From Schistosoma haematobium (taxonomy: Eukaryota > Platyhelminthes > Trematoda > Strigeidida > Schistosomatidae), in contig NC_067201.1 in the NCBI RefSeq assembly GCF_000699445.3, positions 25,249,033 through 25,313,032 of the forward strand: DNA of 64,000 nucleotides, read 5' to 3'. The notes below the pieces were generated by a model. That model was not told the origin of the DNA. It searched no databases and was given only the letters and a program-made list of their open reading frames with translations. The translations under genes were made by a program, and so were the position numbers. Below, piece by piece: positions 37,691-49,011 of the stretch (within the stretch, counting starts at the first letter, position 1; each line of letters begins with the position of its first letter).

Positions 37691-38274
37691 TAAATAGTTA
37701 ATAATAATAGAATGATTTAAAATAATATCCTATAAAATAATACATTTTCAATATATAAACATCATAAATATATAGATATAAATCTATATATTTCAGATAA
37801 ATTTGAATAAAGCACAAGAATTGAAAATGGAAATCAGTAAGGGTGTTTAAAATGATGATTATATGAATAAGAACTTTCGTCTAAATTTGAACGAATAGTT
37901 TCACAATATTTGGGCGTCGAGTCAATGTGAATCATTAGAAAAGAGGAAGAATGTTGTATTTGTAAAATCTCAGCGAAAGAATTCCAATTCAGTTTTACAA
38001 ATACATTCTTCCTCTATGATGATCATATGATTCCATTAGATGAATATTTATCATTAATTCAGTTCAATTCAATGGAAATCTATTTCACATACTTGTTTCT
38101 TACATAGTCACTTCTATCATATTTACATAAAAGTAGATAGATAGATTGATTGTAAAGTCAAATAGATATGAATAAAATATAATTCTATTTACGAATGATT
38201 CATAAAACAAAAACAAATTTTTGATAGAATAACTAGAGATGAAAGAAAAACAGAAATGGAAGTCATATTACATT

Positions 38275-38850
38275 ATACGAAGATTTCATATATAAATATG
38301 GATTGGTCGAACTCAATTTAGAATATCACACACTGTACCACACTGTATAACATAATCTGTCAATCATAAAATGAATAAGGCTGTTAGTATTTTAATAACT
38401 GAAAAGTTTGTAAAAATCAAAATAAAATACCAAAATAAGATCGAATAATACCTTTGAACAATAATAGTGCATCAGTAGATAGTTCGACAGATGTATGTTG
38501 TCTGTCATTTCATACAATTAATCTTGTTTTTCATTGTTTCGAAGGACATTTCACAACGATTTGTCGAGATAAATAAGTTCTCGTATAACAAATAGTTATA
38601 TGTTTAATATTCTGTGTTATTCACTGCAAACTCACACATAGAAACTTTCATGACTACCTTTCTGGTACACATCATTATTGCTGAACACATAATTGAGTTT
38701 CAGTATTCTGTCCAACATTTGAACAGGTTAACAGAATTTTTCCATTTTGTCTAACATTTACACATTTAACTTCTGATTAAATTGGTTTATCATATATTCA
38801 TCAGTATCATACGATTATAAAACATCGGCGAGACCATGAGTTATTGACGA
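38275..38850 (+). pseudogene. Relic of the micro-exon gene, with 30-nt exon E5
   Basis: Diverged copy of right-arm 17950-19230 with about 0.8 kb deleted. E5 survives as 30 nt at 38463-38492 before GTATGT and would read NSASVDSSTD, but the acceptor AG is lost (ACAAT). E6-E8 are absent because similarity ends near 38850. Confidence 0.6.
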
Positions 38851-39300
38851 ACCAATCAGGTAAAAGATAACAGGTCTCGTATTTCGACTCGAAATTCACT
38901 GATCCATTTGGCTAAATAACATGTCGGCATTTTAACTCACGTCAGTTCGTGATAAAAACGCACTTAAGATAAATATGAAATAACCATAGACGAAGGAAGA
39001 AACATGAACGAGATAATCGTTATTCTATAACAGGTATCGCCTTATCAGTTCGAAATGATGACCGGTCTGACCACATTTTAATTGTTCTGCAATGATATAT
39101 TCAAATAGTAGAATTAATGTCTAATTGGCTAGTCTAGAAAAGAACCTCATGAAAGGTGTACAACCGGAGAAATTAATCACGATATATGGAGATTGAAATC
39201 CCAACGATGACAACCAACCAACTGTTAATAAATAACTGTCGTCATCCGTCTTTCGTTCAAGAGAGATGAGATTTGATGAAGTGGAGATTCAAGAATAAAG

Positions 39301-39459
39301 ATGGCACAGCAAAGAAGCTTCAACACTGCTCAACTAGTTTCTGAACTGATTTCTAGAACAATACGACTGAACGAGACAAATGCCCATATAAGTGAGATTT
39401 TCGGACATCTTTCGGATAGTAAGCATGAAGTGAATATAAGTATGACTCCTATCAACTGA
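39301..39459 (+). CDS. Short ORF, 52 aa, unknown
   Basis: ATG at 39301, TGA at 39457-39459. The start reads MAQQRSFNTAQLVSELISRT and is followed by an acidic, Asn-rich stretch (LNETNAHISEIF). GTAAGC at about 39419 could be a splice donor. Codon choice looks plausible but no family is recognised. It may be the N-terminus of a retroelement gag or a chance frame. Confidence 0.25.
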   Translation: MAQQRSFNTAQLVSELISRTIRLNETNAHISEIFGHLSDSKHEVNISMTPIN

Positions 39460-39657
39460 AACATCTGTTCTACTCTCTCTTACTACCTTTAAACATATAA
39501 TCACACATTTATATTAACTCTGTCCATTCATACGTTTTGTGTCATGTTCTTCTACATATTGTGAATTTGATTGACTTTGGAATGTCTTTTTAAGTCTCAC
39601 GATCAGAAATATGTAAAACATTCGATATTAATTTTATAAATGATTGTGATTTCAAAC

Positions 39658-40105
39658 TGTGTCTATTTTACATTCTCTGACTTGATTCACTTCGGATCCG
39701 CTCTTTTGCAAATTATTTTATACTACTTATTGATATTCAGTAGATAGTGGTGTCCCCAGCAATTTCTACGCTCAGGTTGTAACCCTAGTTTGTCATGTAA
39801 TATTCTGAAATATTTACATATACTAATAACATTTATTGTATTTATCATTATAATCACCTGATCTCAGTAATTGAAGCAGTTATCCACAATTTTGTGTATT
39901 TGTTAACGCCCGTTCAAAAGAAATGGTTTCCATATTGTTTGCTCGTGGTTCGGTTTTTGCTTGTTTATAAAGTGTTACCAAGTTGAGACACAGATGTCTA
40001 ACCAAAGTCTTTTGCACTATCGTATGCTGTAATTGTTCTTCATGTTACTATTATAGGAAAACCATTTTTTCCATTCCGGACAAAAAGACGCGGTAAACGC
40101 CGTCA
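39658..40105 (+). mobile_element. Diverged LTR fragment of the 43.3 kb family
   Basis: Aligns with 43350-43760 through shared blocks such as TTTTATACTACTTATT and GCTCGTGGTTCGG. Similarity ends near 40105. Confidence 0.6.
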
Positions 40106-40624
40106 AGATTTTTGTTATGACCTTGAACCACTTTTTGCCCCGTCGATACTTTGTTATGACTTGACCTTGATCTGTCTGGTCTAGATTACATGACCTTGGC
40201 GAGATAGGCTGAGAGGCTTAACCCTGAGGCTAATACGCGTGAGTTCGAGAGGAGTTAGAGAGAGAACTATTCTAGAACCTGATTGGTTGGCAAGCACGCA
40301 AGTGAGAGAAGACAAGACAGTTGGAACACTCTGAATTCTCTGAATTCTGAATTCGGATTAGTGCAAAAATGTACATGAATAAATAAGTGAATATCCTGAC
40401 CACAACGTATGATAATTTGGAAAAATACAATTATGTCCGAAACTAAGAAAATAAGATGCAAAATATTATGTTTAAATTACAATATTTTCGGAACGAAAAA
40501 GGCTATGGCAGTGAATGTTACATAGAACGAACGCTCATGTTATGTAGAATAAAATAGGGACAAAAATAAATATGTTTTACAAGGTTTGAATGAAATGAAA
40601 TAACGTCCCAAGAAAATAACTTTC
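40106..40624. other. LTR-like or leader sequence
   Basis: Contains short internal repeats (CTCTGAATTCTCTGAATTC, TGACCTTGA) and a GC-richer stretch at 40200-40340. No ORF supported. Confidence 0.35.
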
Positions 40625-41960
40625 GTAGTTGTCTGGACTTTCCTCGTTCACAACAATTTTGATTTTAAGCCAGCTTATATGATGTATGTCATGGTTTCAG
40701 AGGTGAAGCATTTGCATATGAAGTGTTCGCATATACACCTCAAAGAAACCCCGAAGTAACGTTGATTATGTGACATTTGATGTCAAGTATTGTGTTCAAT
40801 TTTTTGTATTTTATTAATCAATGGACTTATCATGGTCATCTGAACAATCCATACCAATAATTCTTTGTTGAAGCCTGTACGCCAGTGGAAATATGTCGTT
40901 TGTGGTGTGACAAATATAAACTACGATGGTGTAATAGGATTCCATGATTTACCATTTCAAACCAAATTAATGAAATTCTTGTCACTAGTAAATCGATCAG
41001 CCTTTTCATTCATATTTGTGGCAAAAAGCAATGCTTTGTAAATCGTGAATTTATCCATCCTACACGTTCAGAAAAGGTTGAATCAAGGTTGGAGCAAGAT
41101 GTGGATCAGTCATTTGACCAAATGATATCTACTGTATGCAAACAAACTAGTCAACATTTATTAGAAACATTGATAGGATGTTATAATTTTCTAGATCATT
41201 TAAGAGCTACAAGACAATTTTCACCCTTAGAACAATGAGATTTTATTCAACATGTTGTGGATTTGTTAGATTCCAATTTAAATGAATCGTGTTTACAAAT
41301 ACTAATTAGTCGATTAAGTGGTATGTCGAAGACAACTATAGGCGATTCTAATACACAGTATGAGCAACCATGAATCCTTCAACGTTTGGGAGTTCATTTA
41401 CCGCATATATATCAGCAGGTCAAGATACTGACTGGATGGGATACATTTTCATTGGATTATCATGTCGATGGTGTATTGGCTACAATATCTACTGATAGTT
41501 ATCGTTTTACGTATCTATTTTCGTTTAGTTTTCCTTGGAGTGCCAAATCTATGGAATTTACTTTAAACAAATCATGGAAACAATGGTTATGTGCAACACG
41601 TTTAGGTTATGACCTTAAAGATGATTTATCATTAGCATTACATTTATTACAATTATTCGGTTCAGAAACAGCGTTTTATTCAACACCTACAATATTATAT
41701 TAGTTTTGAATTTTGTTAAACGTGTCTAGGACGATCTTGTTAAGTGAGTACATCCCATTTAAGATTTAAGTAACGTTTTTAGAGCTTATCAAGCATTCAT
41801 ATCAGATGTATATACAAGATGTATATTAGATGCTGATTTATGTCAACTTCTTGGTGAATTACTAGCGAAATTTAATTTAATCTTTGAGTATACTCAGTTA
41901 CATCAATATTTTAATACAACTGTTATGCATGAGAATGTTAAACGTGAAAAATATGCACCA
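40625..41960 (+). pseudogene. TUBGCP3: Gamma-tubulin complex component 3-like pseudogene
   Basis: Gamma-tubulin complex component 3 helps nucleate microtubules at centrosomes. One frame runs from about 40695 to 41703: FRGEAFAYEVFAYTP, INQWTYHGHLNNPY, RLWCDKYKLRW, LIGCYNFLDHLRATRQF, GWDTFSLDYHVDG and PWSAKSMEFTL, all characteristic of the GCP3 branch of the Spc97/Spc98 family. Five in-frame stops (four TGA, one TAA) precede a frameshift near 41700. A further Trp-to-TAG change follows in VKRV-DDLVK. A 39-nt intron (41744-41782, GTGAGT to TTTTTAG) is retained in the correct phase before KAYQAFISDVYTRCILDADL. Both ends of the gene are missing. The intron shows a DNA-level copy, not a retrocopy. 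Confidence 0.85.
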
Positions 41961-42251
41961 GAGAGCTACGTAATATTTGTTTGTTAGAAGGAACAGACGA
42001 TTGAGCGTTAGAGTGTAGAATGACTTCCCAGAGTAACTGTGGCTAGAACAAACCACACCATTGTCATCTCTGAATGTCATTACGCTTTCACAACATGATG
42101 TAAATCTTGCGTTGAAGATTGAAAAATCACTGGTTTTCGACAGCGACAATCGATGTATTTCTCTAAACAGAAATGAATTTAGAATTATAGAACATATTTG
42201 TTGAAGAGCTCATACTCTAAATGTTTGAGTAGTACACTTTGAGATAGAATT
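41961..42251. other. No feature seen
   Basis: Sequence between the pseudogene and an LTR-like block. The minus-strand ORF 41898-42149 is a shadow. Confidence 0.35.
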
Positions 42252-42715
42252 GTTGGAGTGATCCAGAAAACCTCTCGCAAAAGACAAGAAAGTATCAGGA
42301 AAACACTTGGAAGCATCTTATCCAATCAGAGTTCAACTGAAGTTTAGCCAGAAACATCAGGAAAGTGAAAGCTCATTAGTCGAGTTTCTGATTGGATGAC
42401 TACTATACTGCTACTATGTTTAGTAGCATTCCAGAATTTTCGGGAAACCCAACGACATCTAAAATACTACAAAAACCCTATATTTTATGTACTAAAACAA
42501 GCCTTTGAAGTAAAGTGCTTCTCGCAAATTTTGCGCCTTTCCTCTCGTATTTAAGTCGCTGTGTAGTCCTAGCTTGAGGGTAACGAGAATGGCTTAGGAA
42601 CCGAATACAGCGTTCAATTAGCAAAACGTATCAAGAATACAGCCAATCCGTTCAGCATCAGAGTTAGTTAAATAAATATAAAGTAAAGAATACTAAACTG
42701 AATTGTGAAACATTT
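42252..42715 (+). mobile_element. Probable LTR
   Basis: Starts TGTTGGAGTGATCC, has a TATTTAAG TATA-like box near 42549 and AATAAATATAAAG near 42671, in the order expected of an LTR. It is GC-richer than its neighbours. The ends are not defined by target duplications. Confidence 0.45.
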
Positions 42716-42847
42716 CATATCTGCTGTAAATGACATTCAATTATGTATTCATGAGTAAAATTGCTAGGTCACAATTAGATTTGTAGACTTATAACATAGT
42801 TTTCATATTCATTATCTCATTACTATTTCAAGTGAAAACATTTTTGG

Positions 42848-42930
42848 AAAACCCGGAAACACTGAATGGAAATTTCATCCTATTGTGGGACTCCTCAGTA
42901 GTGTGTTCTTCAAAGTTCCACGCACTTGGT
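42848..42930 (-). repeat. SINE family B fragment with intact hammerhead core bases
   Basis: Minus strand reads CTGAGGA, GTCC-CACAATA-GGAT, GAAA and then TTTCCATTCAGTG. The core bases are complete and stem II pairs with one G-U, but stem I is broken next to the core and stem III is weak. Confidence 0.65.
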
Positions 42931-43338
42931 ACCCTTTATCATTTTGAAGACAGTAAGAAAAAAGATTCTAGCAGGTTTCGTTTTATTGCGTTTGGTTAAC
43001 GTCAACTGCTTACAACCTGTGATATTTAAAAACATAATTACCAAATGGGATGAAATTGCTTAAATGATTGTGTTTGCTTGGAAGTTATGTTGAAGACACA
43101 GCAGTATAGTGTAGCAAGGGTGTAAATAAATTTAATAGAATGAATATTGTAATTATATACCAAATCTACATAAGGAATCGTTATTTTTGCACTCTTCAAA
43201 GTGTTTGTGATACCGAAATTCAGGTACACGTAAACCTAAATACATAGTCCTCAAAATATGTAAAATGACATGGAAATTACATATTTCTCAGTTGGTACCA
43301 AAACACTTTATACCTAATGCTTATTATCACTTACAGTA

Positions 43339-43918
43339 TGTTAAGTTTGTCTTACATTGTTCCTACTTGTTCCCTTTCCACTCTTTTGTATATTGTTTTA
43401 TACTACTTATTTACATACAGTAAACAGTTGTATTCCCAACAATTTTTACACTTATGCTGTAACGCAAGTTGTAATATTCTGAAATGTTCACATAAATTTA
43501 TTACGTTTATTGTATTTATCATTGTATTTATCATTTTAATTACTTTACCTTAATCACTGCAGCGTTTATCCACAGTTTCATGCATCTGTTTAAACGCAGC
43601 AGTTTCCATATTGTTTTACTCTTGCTTCGGGTTTCGATTGTTCATAAACTGTTATCAAATTTAGACACAGCTATCAGCTGTCTTTTGTAATATCGTATGT
43701 TATAATTATTTTTTATGTTACTGTTACAGGAAGCCTTTTTATTTTCATACCTGAAGGATGCGTTTTAACGCCCCAGACACCTCACAAGTTGAGGTTTGTA
43801 ACTAAATTTTATGTATTATTCAATAAAGAACCACTATTGTAGACAAATCGTTGTTTTGGAAATTTCGGTTTTGCACGTATCTCAATCGAGTGACTTGGAC
43901 GCTTCGATAGATCTAACA
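43339..43918 (+). mobile_element. Solo LTR, 580 bp
   Basis: Starts TGTTAAGTTTG and ends GATCTAACA, with AATAAAGAACCAC near the 3' end. Flanks CAGTA (43334-43338) and CTGTA (43919-43923) are a possible 5-bp target duplication with one change. Same family as 26203-26778. The ORF 43317-43553 lies in it and is not a gene. Confidence 0.78.
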
Positions 43919-44175
43919 CTGTACTAAGCGCATTACTATTATCATCAATATGAAGTAATAACACAATCTTGCACAGTTGTGAGAATTGATGAGAGATGTT
44001 CGGTTGTTGATGTGATGTAATAAATCAGTATATAAACAAATAATCGTAAGCCTTCTGATGCTTTAAAAATCATTATGTTTATTATACAGAGTATATTATA
44101 AATTTCACTACTCAAAAATCTATTCCTGGCAAGAATATTTATAAATTCACGAATACTTACATAATTACTTACGCC

Positions 44176-44590
44176 CATTACTCCTAATGGAGCATGGGCC
44201 GCCGACCAACACTCTCCAACCCACTCTGTTTTTGAGCTTCCTTTCTAGTTCTATCAAATTTTTGTTCATTCTTCTCATGTCTGTCTCCATTTCTCGGTGT
44301 ATTGTGTTCTTTAGTCCTCCTCTTCTCCTTTGGCCTTGAGGATTCCATGTGAGAGCTTGCCTTGTGACACAGTTGCGTGCTTTCCTCAATATGTGTCCTA
44401 TCCACTTACAGTGCTTCTTTCTGATTTCTTCCTCCTCTGGGATATGACTTGTTCTCTCCCACAGTAGGTTGCTGCTGATGGCGTCTGGCCAGCGGATCCA
44501 TAGACAGCTGTTGATAAACACTTGTATCTTCTGGATGATGGCTTTCGTAGTTCTCCACGTCTCCGCCCCATACAGTAGGACGTTCTCATG
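44176..44590 (-). pseudogene. RTE/SR2-like LINE reverse transcriptase C-terminus
   Basis: Minus strand: LLYGAETWRTTKAIIQKIQ, a frameshift, then a long open stretch (44521-44165) with LLWERT, EEEIRKKHCKWIGHILRK and [10 protein letters not shown], typical of the region after the LINE reverse transcriptase. The same domain occurs at 48316-48735 and, decayed, at 14030-14200. A 5'-truncated insertion. Confidence 0.75.
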
Positions 44591-44659
44591 ATTAATATGT
44601 GAATATGTTTAGATATATTCATTGAAATTTATCTTCAGAAAGCCAAAGTCATGAACGTC

Positions 44660-45750
44660 AAGTCATAACAAAGTGTATTATTATCTTTGAGGGAACCAAC
44701 TTACTACATCTGATTCGAGACCTCATAATGTGGACTGCTATATTAAAATGTATTTATCATTACCACTAGAAGAATCTTACCATCAGCTGGGTTGTATTTT
44801 GCAATACACACATTCTGACAATAGCAAGAACATTTAAGACATTCAGTGCTTCATTTAGTTTGTTTAATCCATATTTAATGACATGGAGTGTATGTGAATG
44901 CATTCACCAAGATCTTCGGTGTTTTATTTACTCGAAACATAAAGTGTAGACATGATGACATAATTTGACCACATATACAGTTTGCCATCTGATTTGAACA
45001 CATTTTTTTCATTTAGATCACATAAAATGTTACACATCGCTGTATCTATTGATACCACAATTTCAGTAGAATTGAGTAGCATAAACATGTATGACGATAT
45101 TCTTGTGAAATTTTGTCTCCAAGCTCTCAATATATACTGCTTTACGAAACAACTATCTATCTCAACCTGTTAGATAAATCTAATACCACCAGGCTGCTAT
45201 AAATCCATTTCATTTAGCATGAAATATCAAATTATATGTATCAGCCTAACAGTTGTGGTTTTGTGTGTTGTAATATTTGTTAGCAAATGGACTACATATA
45301 TTTGGTCAGTTATCACTGACCATCCATTTGATGAAACAAAATATACTGAAGTCTTACAAACCATCGAAAAATAGCACAACTAACTTCTGGTGTATTCATC
45401 ACGTTAAGTATATTGAAATTCGTGTCATATGAACAGATATCTTGATATTACTATCAATTGTAATTCTATATCCATTGTGGAAGTTCATATCTCACTCAGT
45501 TCAATGTATTGGTGTGTAGTGTGTTGATGTTTAAAGAACTGGTCGAATAAAGATGAGTAGATAAACACAGGTATGCTGTTTACAGTACAGTTTCTTAGAA
45601 AAATCTGCATCACTGTAGTGGAAATGAGTGGTGTATGAAATAAATTTGGTTGATTTCACCACTACACAAAAGTATGAAAAACATCACAATGTTCGAATTA
45701 CATAAACTTGTCATTTTAACAATGCGAGTATATTAGTGTGAAGCCAAATA
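44660..45750 (-). repeat. Inverted copy of segment D
   Basis: Aligns in reverse with 30000-31480, including the small secreted ORF and the 34-nt candidate exon (44781-44814). Divergence is far greater than between the palindrome arms. Confidence 0.75.
45219..45374 (+). CDS. Small secreted or membrane peptide, 51 aa
   Basis: ATG at 45219, TAG at 45372-45374. The hydrophobic stretch CISLTVVVLCVVIFVS is followed by a short tail with ITDHPFDETKYTEVLQTIEK, which aligns with the 54-aa ORF at 30616-30780. Frame is conserved across two diverged copies, which hints at past coding use. No family recognised. Confidence 0.42.
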   Translation: MKYQIICISLTVVVLCVVIFVSKWTTYIWSVITDHPFDETKYTEVLQTIEK

Positions 45751-45949
45751 TGCAATTGATTTCAACCGTAGAGACAGAGATAATCTAGAAATATGATGTT
45801 TACATATTTTCATGTGATCGAATGCTTTACAGACATGAGAATTAACACACACCAACCATTTTACTAAGGCATTAAATGTATTTTATTATTTTGTGATTTT
45901 TCACTCTTTACGTCTGTTTGACCAATTAATTATTTCGATGGCTCTAAAT

Positions 45950-46060
45950 TTACGCAGAGAATTCTACATTGTACCAAAAATATAATATTGAATAAAGCTA
46001 ATAATCATAACAATGCTACTAACAATAATAATAGTTATATAATATACCCTTATGGGCCGG
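45950..46060 (+). repeat. LINE-like 3' tail
   Basis: GAGAATTCTACATTGTACC and AATATTGAATAAAGC followed by AAT-rich sequence match the tails at 53500-53575 and 58845-58905. Confidence 0.65.
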
Positions 46061-46069
46061 GGTAATTTT

Positions 46070-46275
46070 ACATTGGTTTTCAGGAGAACCAGACACCATC
46101 CACACTTTCACGTGACAACACAAACAGTACAGCTCAATCCTGTTTCGCAGGAGAGCCGGAAACTACTCAGGCTTAAAATTTGTAGCCGAAATAGTATGGC
46201 TTAATCCCGTTTCCAGGAGAACCAGACATCATATAGGTTTTAACGCTACAATCGGAATAGTACAGCTCAATCCAC
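46070..46275 (+). repeat. Tandem array, possible gag zinc-knuckle repeats
   Basis: Three imperfect copies of a unit about 62-66 bp long, each with GGAGA(A/G)CC and CAGCTCAATCC-like motifs. Translated, each gives a (C/S)F..GEPD-like motif, which resembles CCHC knuckles of gypsy gag upstream of the protease. Second cysteines are missing, so this is a tentative reading. Confidence 0.45.
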
Positions 46276-46784
46276 ACAAGTACCGTGCACCCTGGTGGAC
46301 TATTCGCACTATTCATATACACATTCAAGTTACATGTACAATTATTCCGATCAATCATGCACAGCACGAACAAACTAAAGTTGATTTATTCTGCTTACAG
46401 TACAGTCAACCTCATTAATGTTTGCAATGGTGACATGCCTTATAATGTCCCAATGACAATGGCACTTGAGAACACTGAAAGGCAACCACCAGTGTGAATG
46501 AAATCGGTTAACCAGGAAACCGATTTCGTTCATGAACAGCCAGCAAAACTTGCATAAGCAATGACGAAACATCCAAAATATCGATAGAGAGTCTCCAGTC
46601 TCATATGAGAGCTTCTGCTCTACATAGCAATATAGCTTATACTTCAAGTCCATTTATAAATCATCCTTGTACAACATGTTATAGAAAAGAGCATAAATAA
46701 TGTCATCGGAAAACGTTTAAACGCAATCAACAACCAAAAGTATATCCTAATAGATCTTAATAGAGCCGGCTACCGTACCCGTAG
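46276..46784. other. Gypsy-associated degenerate sequence
   Basis: Lies between the knuckle-like array and the protease. Bases 46640-46740 match 29511-29590 in reverse. ORFs at 46173-46653 are not supported. Confidence 0.4.
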
Positions 46785-47405
46785 AAAATATGTTTCGCTG
46801 AAGACCAATGGGTATGATACCCGCTTAACGTTAGACTCAACTTCCGATATAACACTGGTAAGCAGGAGAAACTGAGAGAAATATGGGTGGCCGCGAATAT
46901 ATCCAATTCAACATTTATCTCACAGTGCATGCGAGGGAATGTTAAAAATCTCTGGTGAGATACATTGTTAGGTCACAATCATGGAGAAAGAAGTAACGTT
47001 TTTGATAGTTCATACATGACGCCATCTAAAATATTCTAGCTGCGAACAGCCAAAGTAACGATAGTTGTTAATAGAACCGGTTCCCTTTAACTTAGAAAGT
47101 ATGTTTTTCTCAAGATTAATGGGTTTGATGCCCGCTTACAGTTAGACACAGCTTCCGATATAACACTGATAAGTAGAAGAACGTGTAATAAGATTGGAGG
47201 ATTTCGAATATATCCAATTCAACAAACATCTCTCTGTGAGTCCATGGGAATGTTAAACATCGCCGGTGAAATCCGTTGTGAGATCACAATCAAGGAGAAC
47301 CTAGCAACGTTTTTAATAGTACATCCATCAATCGACTTATTAGGACTTGACTGGATAGATAGGCTGAAAATAACAGACCGTCGCATAAACTCGATCAGCG
47401 TCAGT
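46785..47405 (+). pseudogene. Gypsy aspartic protease, two tandem relics
   Basis: 46785-47060 reads RKYVSLKTNGYDTR and LDSTSDIT; 47085-47405 repeats the same region (LDTASDIT-type motif near 47152, SIDLLGLDWIDRL near 47328). The active-site triad is Asp-Thr/Ser-Ala/Thr. Two copies in a row indicate a local duplication not present at 29.3 kb. Confidence 0.65.
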
Positions 47406-48131
47406 AGAAAAACTTAGTTGATTCACAAGTGAAACAGAAAGGAGATACATTGGTGGCAGCAACTGAGACCGATACATAAGTACACTGAATATTGGAAGAC
47501 ACAATTTATGGTCTACCAATCACATTCAGAGCCATCAAAGAAGCAACGGAAAATGACGATATGCTAAGAGAAGTTAGGGATTATCTTCTCATCGAATTCC
47601 CGAACCGTCGTCTTCAAGGAGAACTGCCCTATTTTCGCCAGCAGGACTCACTCATGATTGTCAATTAATGTATTATGTTCGGCGACAAAATCGTTGTCCC
47701 AAAATTTATGCCAAACGTTTCGAGACAATTCCATAGTGGCCATCATGCCATCAGCATGATGAAATCACGGACTCGAAGTTACACTTATTGGCCTACGATG
47801 TATCCAGATATCGAAACTAGATGCCGCAATTGATCGTCATGCCTTCAAGCAGCCAAAAATCCCAAGAAATATGAACCACAACAATGGGAGAAACCTAATA
47901 AGCCCTGGTAACATGTCCCATCATGGTTCTGGAAGAAAAGAGAGGAGAGCAGTTTGGAGTTTCATACTTGAACATCTAATCGACTTTATTCAATCTATTG
48001 ATTCACAGTTTGATTTTAATGTTGTATATACGATTCCTCTAAATCTACCTAGTATTCGTCGTAACCAACTCCTAAAAGCAGCCAAAGCTGTAACCATCCA
48101 CGAGTTCAAGCAAGAACTATACATACAATGA
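47406..48131 (+). pseudogene. Chimeric gypsy relic: pre-finger, H2C2, foreign tail
   Basis: Directly after the protease and a short gap, with no RT, come frames matching VYGLPITFRAIKEATE (near 47505), LPYFRQQDSLMIVN (47625), an H2C2-like region (FHSGHHAISMMKS near 47728; TYWPTMYPDIETRCRN), then PKIPRNMNHNNGRNL. The open stretch 47871-48131 ends in FILEHLIDFIQSIDSQFDF, a tail from another retroelement class. The same order and junction occur at 28.1-29.5 kb. Broken by stops and frameshifts. Confidence 0.7.
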
Positions 48132-48315
48132 TAAGTACGTTACCTTGGCCTTAACTTTCATTATTATCATTACTACACTTCTCCCTTTACTTATGTCTCA
48201 TATTCTCATTACTTTATTCATCATCGCTCACGATATCACTTTATTTCTTACACTTCTATCACCTCTAATTATTAAAAAAACATTTTAATTATCCTACTCT
48301 TTACTTTAATTTACT

Positions 48316-48735
48316 TTACTTACGCCTGTTACTCCTCGTGAAGGAGCATAGGCCACTCACCAGCATTCTCCATCCAACCCCGTTCTGGGCAATCCTTGCC
48401 ACCTCCTTCCAGTTGTTACTCATCCTTTTCATATCTGCTTCTATTTCACGACGTAATGTGTTCTTTGGCCCTCCCCTTTTCCGCTTCCCTTCAGGATTCC
48501 AAGTCAGGGCTTGTCTCGGGATGCAGTTTGATGATTTGCGTAATGTATGTCCTATCCATTTCCATCGTCTTTTCCTAATTTCTTCTTCAGATGGAAGCTG
48601 GTTTGTCCTCTCCCATAGAAGGCTGTTGCTGATGGTATCCGGCCAATGGATGTTTAGTATCTTGCGTAGACAACCATTTATAAATACTTGTACCTTCTTG
48701 ATGGTGGTTGTTGTAATACCTATTCCTTTAAACAA
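48316..48735 (-). pseudogene. RTE/SR2-like LINE reverse transcriptase C-terminus
   Basis: Minus strand, 139 codons open: [72 protein letters not shown] and [20 protein letters not shown]. This is the C-terminal region of an RTE-type LINE. The N-terminal parts are missing, so it is a 5'-truncated insertion. The plus-strand ORF over the same bases is a shadow. Confidence 0.78.
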
Positions 48736-49011
48736 ATTCCTATTGACTTGTTACTTTTATGCAATGACAAATTTTGGTGTTCTTCAACTTCACTACACAC
48801 AAATAATGTGATAGGAGCTAACAAAGTGATATGTATATGGTGGAGGGTACGATTTCATTGACAATTCTCACATTATTGGAGTGAATTGGATACAGATTCG
48901 GACATTTCGTTTACCATTTGGTTGATATTAAATAGCCTGTTTGAATTAACATAACTGAAATTATAAAACACATTATTTCAGCTTGTTGGTGTTGAGCAAC
49001 ATGCAAATAAT

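Noticed and set aside
47871..48131. 86-codon ORF as a stand-alone gene
   Set aside because: It spans the H2C2/foreign-tail junction of a decayed chimeric gypsy element also seen at 28.2 kb.
48338..48811. 157-codon plus-strand ORF
   Set aside because: It is antisense to a well recognised LINE C-terminal domain on the minus strand.
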